Source of the DNA: SLLG01 sp964403935
GTDB lineage: Bacteria; Verrucomicrobiota; Verrucomicrobiia; Opitutales; Oceanipulchritudinaceae
DNA: 64,000 bases
Reading direction: 5' to 3'
Assembly (NCBI GenBank): GCA_964403935.1
Contig: CAYOIB010000002.1
Coordinates: 36,971-100,970 of the forward strand
Numbering within the stretch: the stretch's first letter is position 1; the number at the start of each line of letters is the position of its first letter. Position numbers and translations under genes: made by a program. The notes below the pieces were generated by a model. That model did no database searches, was not told the origin of the DNA, and saw nothing but the letters and a program-made list of their open reading frames with translations. Positions 60,197 through 64,000 of the stretch are shown here, one piece after another.

Positions 60197-62908
60197 ATGT
60201 GTGGTTTTAGTATGGACGGCGACTTCAAGAGAGTTCCTTATAAGCTGTCAACATTGGATAAGTATCGCGTATCACTCCCGGCCTTTGGTGGCCTTGCTTC
60301 AACGGGCCACTCCGGCCTGGACCGGCTCATGGACAAACTGCGTCTGGGCGACAACGTCGTCTGGCACGTGGATGATCTGGAGGATTACCAGACCTTCGTT
60401 ACCCTAATGCTGCGCCGTGCCCATGAGGAGCAGCGAAAGGTCGTCTACGTCCGCTTTGCCCAGCATCCGCCCATGGTTACGGATGAATCCGGCCCGGTGC
60501 GCCGCTTCAACTTTGATCCCCAGGAGGGCTTTGAAACATTTTGCAACAAGGTCAACCTCCTGGCGGAAGCCGAGGGGCCTCGCACTTACTACGTCTTCGA
60601 CTGCCTCTCCGAGCTGGTGGAACATTGGGGAACCGAAGAGATGCTGGCCAATTTCTTCCAATCCGCCTGCCCGTTCCTCTACGAACTGCGGACGATCGCC
60701 TACTTCGGTCTGCTCCGCCAACGCCACAGCAATCAGATGGTGGCCCGCATCTATAATACCACCCAGGTTTTTGTAGAACTCTTCCGCGCGGGCAGACAGC
60801 CGCTCCTGCGCCTGATCAAAGTCTGGGATCGCTATTCTCCAGACATGTTCTACCTCCAGCGACTTGAAGGGGACCGCCTCTGGCCCACCTTCAATCGCGA
60901 CCGGGTCGAGGCGATGCTCACCGGCCCCGAGTCCTCGGGCCGCCCCGACTCCCCCTGGGAAAGTATCCACCAACGTCTCCGCCAAGCAACGAGCGAATTT
61001 GCCGGACCCGAGGAGGAAGACGTTGCCGTTCTCAAACAGGAATTCGTCCGCATGCTGATCGGCAACCACCCGATCTTCACCCGACTCGGTAACCGTTTCC
61101 TCAACCTCCAATCCCTCCTCAATGTTCGCGAGCGCCTTATCGGGGCCGGCCGAATCGGCGGGAAAGCCGTCGGCATGCTCCTCGCCCGGGAGATCCTGCG
61201 CGATGCCCAGGAGGGCCTGGACGATCCTTCCATCCTTGAAGGCCACGACTCCTGGTTCATCGGTTCCGACGTCTACTACACCTTCCTCGTCCAGAACGAA
61301 CTCTTCCGCCTCCGGATCGAAAGCACGCGCAGCGACACCCTGAACCTGCCTTTCGAAGAGATTGAGGAGCGCTTCCTCCAAGGCTCGTTTCCGCCCGAGA
61401 CCATCGCCCAGTTCCGCACCATGCTGGAGAATTTCGGCCCGGTCCCCATCATCGTACGCTCCAGCAGTCTGCTCGAAGACAGCTTCGGCGGTGCCTTTGC
61501 CGGAAAATACCGAAGCGAGTTCTGCCCCAATCAAGGCACTCTGGACCAGCGAATGGAAGAACTGACCCACGCCATCAAGCGGGTCTATGCCAGCTCGCTC
61601 GGACCCGACGCCCTCTCCTACCGCCGCCGCCGCAACCTCGAGGATAAGGAAGAACTCATGGCCGTCCTCGTCCAGAGGGTCTCCGGCACTCAGTACCGCC
61701 AATACTTCTTCCCCTCCCTCGCTGGCGTGGGCTTCTCCAGAAACCTCTACGCCTGGAACGACCGCATCGACTCAAAACAGGGCGTCATCCGACTCGTCTT
61801 CGGCCTGGGCACACGCGCCGTCGACCGCGTTGGTGGCGACTACCCACGCCTCATCGCCGTCAGCCACCCCCAACTCCGACCCGAAGTCGGAAGCGAAGCC
61901 GCAAAATACTCCCAGCACGAGATCGACGCCATCGACCTGGAGAGCAACGCCTTTGTCACCCTCCCCGTTCAGGATGTACTCAAATACACCGACTATCCAA
62001 ATATCCACTACATGGTGTCCCTTTGGAAAGATGGACATCTGGAGGATCCCTTCACCCGCTTCCTGAAACCCAACTGCCCCTTCGTCCTCACTTTCAACAA
62101 CCTCATCCGGCAGACCCAGCTCATCCGCCGCCTCGGCCAGGTCCTCGCCATCCTTGAACGCGCTTACGGCCGTGCCGTCGACATCGAGTTTACCGCCTCT
62201 GTCGGTAGCGATGGCCGCCTCCGCCTCAATATCCTTCAGTGCCGCCCACTCTGGATGCAAGAGCTCGCGGTCGAGGTCGACATCCCCCAGGACATCCCCG
62301 AAGAACGCGTCCTCTTCCGCGCCCACCGCGTCATCACCGGAGGGGTCGTCGATTCCATCCGCTACATCGTCTATATCGACCCCGAAGCCTATTCAGCCAT
62401 TGATTACCCGCCCGACAAGAAGATCCTCGGCCGTGTCGTTGGACGCCTCAATACCCACCCCGCCATCGCACCCCAACGCTTTATTCTCATGGGACCCGGA
62501 CGCTGGGGTTCGAGCAACGTCGACCTCGGCGTCAACGTGAGCTACGCTGATATTGATAACGCAAACGTCCTCGTTGAACTTTCCAGCGCCGGCCATGGAC
62601 ACGTCCCCGAACTCTCCTACGGCACTCATTTCTTCCAGGATCTCGTCGAAGAGCACATCATCTACGTTCCCGTTTTTACCGAACGCCCCGAGTGCGCCTT
62701 CGAAAGAAGCTTCTTCCGCGACGCCCCCAACAGCCTCGGCGACCTCCTCCCCGACTACACCACCCTCGCTCACCTCATCAAACTCATCGACCTCAAGAAG
62801 ATGGGCCTCCGCGCCCGCCTCCTCGCCAACCCACAAAACCAGGAAGCCGTCTGCTACCTCGTTGAAGATGAGCCCACCCCCAGACCTCCCGAAACGACAG
62901 AGGCCTAG
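60197..62908 (+). CDS. PEP-synthase/PPDK-like ATP-grasp protein without swivel domain
   Basis: 903 residues (898 from the second ATG at 60212). The first 210 residues look RecA/KaiC-like (LDRLMDKLRLGDNVVWHVDD, KVVYVRFAQHPPM), but no Walker A is present. Residues about 310-700 are a PPDK N-terminal ATP-grasp domain: GRIGGKAVGMLLAREIL, PIIVRSSSLLEDSFGGAFAG, LVQRVSGTQYRQYF and LNILQCRPLW. The swivelling phosphohistidine domain and PEP-binding barrel of PEP synthase are absent; the C-terminus has instead the motif GPGRWGSSNVDLGVNVSYAD. The reaction is therefore unknown. Divergent from gdhA. Confidence 0.75.
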   Translation: MCGFSMDGDFKRVPYKLSTLDKYRVSLPAFGGLASTGHSGLDRLMDKLRLGDNVVWHVDDLEDYQTFVTLMLRRAHEEQRKVVYVRFAQHPPMVTDESGPVRRFNFDPQEGFETFCNKVNLLAEAEGPRTYYVFDCLSELVEHWGTEEMLANFFQSACPFLYELRTIAYFGLLRQRHSNQMVARIYNTTQVFVELFRAGRQPLLRLIKVWDRYSPDMFYLQRLEGDRLWPTFNRDRVEAMLTGPESSGRPDSPWESIHQRLRQATSEFAGPEEEDVAVLKQEFVRMLIGNHPIFTRLGNRFLNLQSLLNVRERLIGAGRIGGKAVGMLLAREILRDAQEGLDDPSILEGHDSWFIGSDVYYTFLVQNELFRLRIESTRSDTLNLPFEEIEERFLQGSFPPETIAQFRTMLENFGPVPIIVRSSSLLEDSFGGAFAGKYRSEFCPNQGTLDQRMEELTHAIKRVYASSLGPDALSYRRRRNLEDKEELMAVLVQRVSGTQYRQYFFPSLAGVGFSRNLYAWNDRIDSKQGVIRLVFGLGTRAVDRVGGDYPRLIAVSHPQLRPEVGSEAAKYSQHEIDAIDLESNAFVTLPVQDVLKYTDYPNIHYMVSLWKDGHLEDPFTRFLKPNCPFVLTFNNLIRQTQLIRRLGQVLAILERAYGRAVDIEFTASVGSDGRLRLNILQCRPLWMQELAVEVDIPQDIPEERVLFRAHRVITGGVVDSIRYIVYIDPEAYSAIDYPPDKKILGRVVGRLNTHPAIAPQRFILMGPGRWGSSNVDLGVNVSYADIDNANVLVELSSAGHGHVPELSYGTHFFQDLVEEHIIYVPVFTERPECAFERSFFRDAPNSLGDLLPDYTTLAHLIKLIDLKKMGLRARLLANPQNQEAVCYLVEDEPTPRPPETTEA

Positions 62909-63066
62909 ACGCGACTCAGCGGCCCGATCATCATATACCCATCATCACCACCAGGGCAACCGAGTATTAAAATCAAGCATAGTTATTCTGTAAGTCGCTG
63001 GTAATAAACGCGAAAATATTACATCTTAAGCTGCATAAGCGTTCACGCGTATGTTGTACAGTTAAG
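62909..63066. other. Spacer before the ISAs1-type element
   Basis: 158 A/T-rich bases, no gene. The left inverted repeat of the IS must lie here, but with its right end outside the window it cannot be matched. Confidence 0.4.
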
Positions 63067-64000
63067 ATGCTTAATATTATTGATACATTCTTCTCAGATA
63101 TAACCGACCCTCGCTCGGATCAGAATGTGCGCTATCCCCTCGACGAGATCCTCTTGGTTGCGGTGGTCACTCTGCTGTGTGGCGGAGAGGGGTACCGCGA
63201 CATGCGTGATACCGGCCGAGCCAAGCTTGGGCTCTTGAAAAAGTTCTTTCCTTTCAAGAACGGGATCCCGACCGATGACACCTACAGCAACGTCTTCAAG
63301 GCGCTGGATCCCAAACGGTTTGGTGACTGCTTTGCCAACTGGATGAACTTCCTGCATGGGCATGTCGAGGGGTTGGTGGCGATCGATGGGAAGTGCTGCC
63401 GGGGCAGCGCGAAGACCAAAGGCCAAAGTCCTCTCAATATCGTGAATGCGTACTGTCACGAACGCGGCGTGGTGCTCGCAGCCATTGACACGCCCAACAA
63501 GATCAATGAGATCACAGTCTTACCTGATTTGCTTCGAATGCTCGACTTGAAGGGCTGCGTGGTGACCCTCGACGCCATGGGATGTCAAAAGAAGGTTGTT
63601 GCGCAAATCATTGATCAGAAGGGAGATTACGTGATCTCCCTAAAGGGCAACCAAGGTAACCTCCACCTGGACGTGGCGGAGTTCTTCGATGCGCACGAGC
63701 AGACCGACCCGGACTTTGAGGAACCTGACTTTGTGGTCGACATCTTCGAGTATGAAGAGAAGAGCCATGGTCGCCACTACCGTCGACGCGTGGTGGTGAC
63801 AGCGGATTTTTGCGGTGGATTGGAGCCCTACAAGAAGGATTGGAAGGGGCTTCGGACGGTCATTCGGCTGGAATCCTGGAGGACTGTAAATGGCAAGACG
63901 ACCTATGAAAAACGCTATGCTATCAGCAGCCTTCTGCCCCAAGCTCGGCGGATCGCTGAAGCCATGCGCGGGCACTGGAGTGTCGAGAATAACAACCACT
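63067..64000 (+). CDS. ISAs1-family transposase (3' partial)
   Basis: 311 codons to the right edge, still open. ISAs1/H-repeat-type DDE transposase: ITDPRSDQNVRYPLDEILL, GIPTDDTYSNVFKALDP, AIDGKCCRGSAK (first Asp), VVTLDAMGCQKKVVAQIID (second Asp), YVISLKGNQGNLH, and MRGHWSVENNNH, where the Glu completes the triad, just before the cut. Full proteins are about 370 residues, so perhaps 60 residues are missing. No frameshift is seen, so the copy may be active. Confidence 0.9.
   Translation, partial: MLNIIDTFFSDITDPRSDQNVRYPLDEILLVAVVTLLCGGEGYRDMRDTGRAKLGLLKKFFPFKNGIPTDDTYSNVFKALDPKRFGDCFANWMNFLHGHVEGLVAIDGKCCRGSAKTKGQSPLNIVNAYCHERGVVLAAIDTPNKINEITVLPDLLRMLDLKGCVVTLDAMGCQKKVVAQIIDQKGDYVISLKGNQGNLHLDVAEFFDAHEQTDPDFEEPDFVVDIFEYEEKSHGRHYRRRVVVTADFCGGLEPYKKDWKGLRTVIRLESWRTVNGKTTYEKRYAISSLLPQARRIAEAMRGHWSVENNNH

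Overview
The window looks like a piece of a GC-rich Verrucomicrobiota chromosome, most likely from the class Opitutae. The evidence is the secreted GH30 enzyme with a Trp/Tyr-rich C-terminal repeat that I associate with Opitutae exported proteins, the cysteine-less FmdB-like protein, the very long GreA-type protein, and the weak ribosome-binding sites with frequent ATGA stop/start overlaps. This assignment comes from recognising protein families, not from a 16S gene; no rRNA, tRNA or CRISPR array was seen.

Layout. (1) 1-4190, plus strand: a coupled four-gene cassette with a TolQ/ExbB/MotA-like channel (cut by the window edge), a degenerate actin/Hsp70-like protein with an FHA-like end, and two membrane-anchored von Willebrand A proteins that share an unusual FLDxxCCGFGA transmembrane motif. 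I read it as an undescribed proton-channel machine and consider it the best candidate for a new system. (2) 4171-12904, minus strand: a seven-gene, mostly overlapping glycan operon with three CgeB-like glycosyltransferases, one GT4, a zinc dehydrogenase, a glycosidase-epimerase fusion and a rhamnose-4-epimerase-like enzyme. (3) 13202-18423: a large secreted GH30 protein with its own promoter-like site and a clear intrinsic terminator. (4) 18423-26109: a GT8 enzyme, a Xer recombinase, thiGHS, apaG, a beta-CASP nuclease and a membrane-anchored cysteine peptidase-like protein.

(5) 26110-29940: a mobile-element island with a small broken gene, a decayed IS1634-type element carrying frameshifts and a palindromic insertion, and a REP-associated tyrosine transposase, bracketed by two copies of a 17-nt motif. 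(6) 29941-34676: a tRNA-dihydrouridine synthase, a Cys-less FmdB-like protein, a TIM-barrel isomerase, rpsU, a GT4 and an SDR. (7) 34731-41396: more surface-glycan genes, including two glycosyltransferases, two methyltransferase-fold proteins and a Wzt-type ATPase without a visible Wzm.

(8) 41406-51181, minus strand: a tight operon for the osmoprotectant N-acetylglutaminylglutamine amide (asnO, ngs, M42 peptidase) continuing into a complete peptide-type ABC importer in which permease and ATPase are fused. (9) 51401-62908: an ArsR-methyltransferase fusion with a hairpin-rich leader, a 623-residue GreA-like protein, rsmB, an acidic coiled-coil membrane protein with a starch-binding-like end, a GH2 enzyme, and gdhA divergent from a PEP-synthase-like protein. 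(10) 63067-64000: an ISAs1-type transposase cut by the right edge.

Taken together the region is dominated by envelope and exopolysaccharide construction, polysaccharide breakdown and osmoadaptation, which fits a free-living, possibly marine or saline, polysaccharide-using bacterium.
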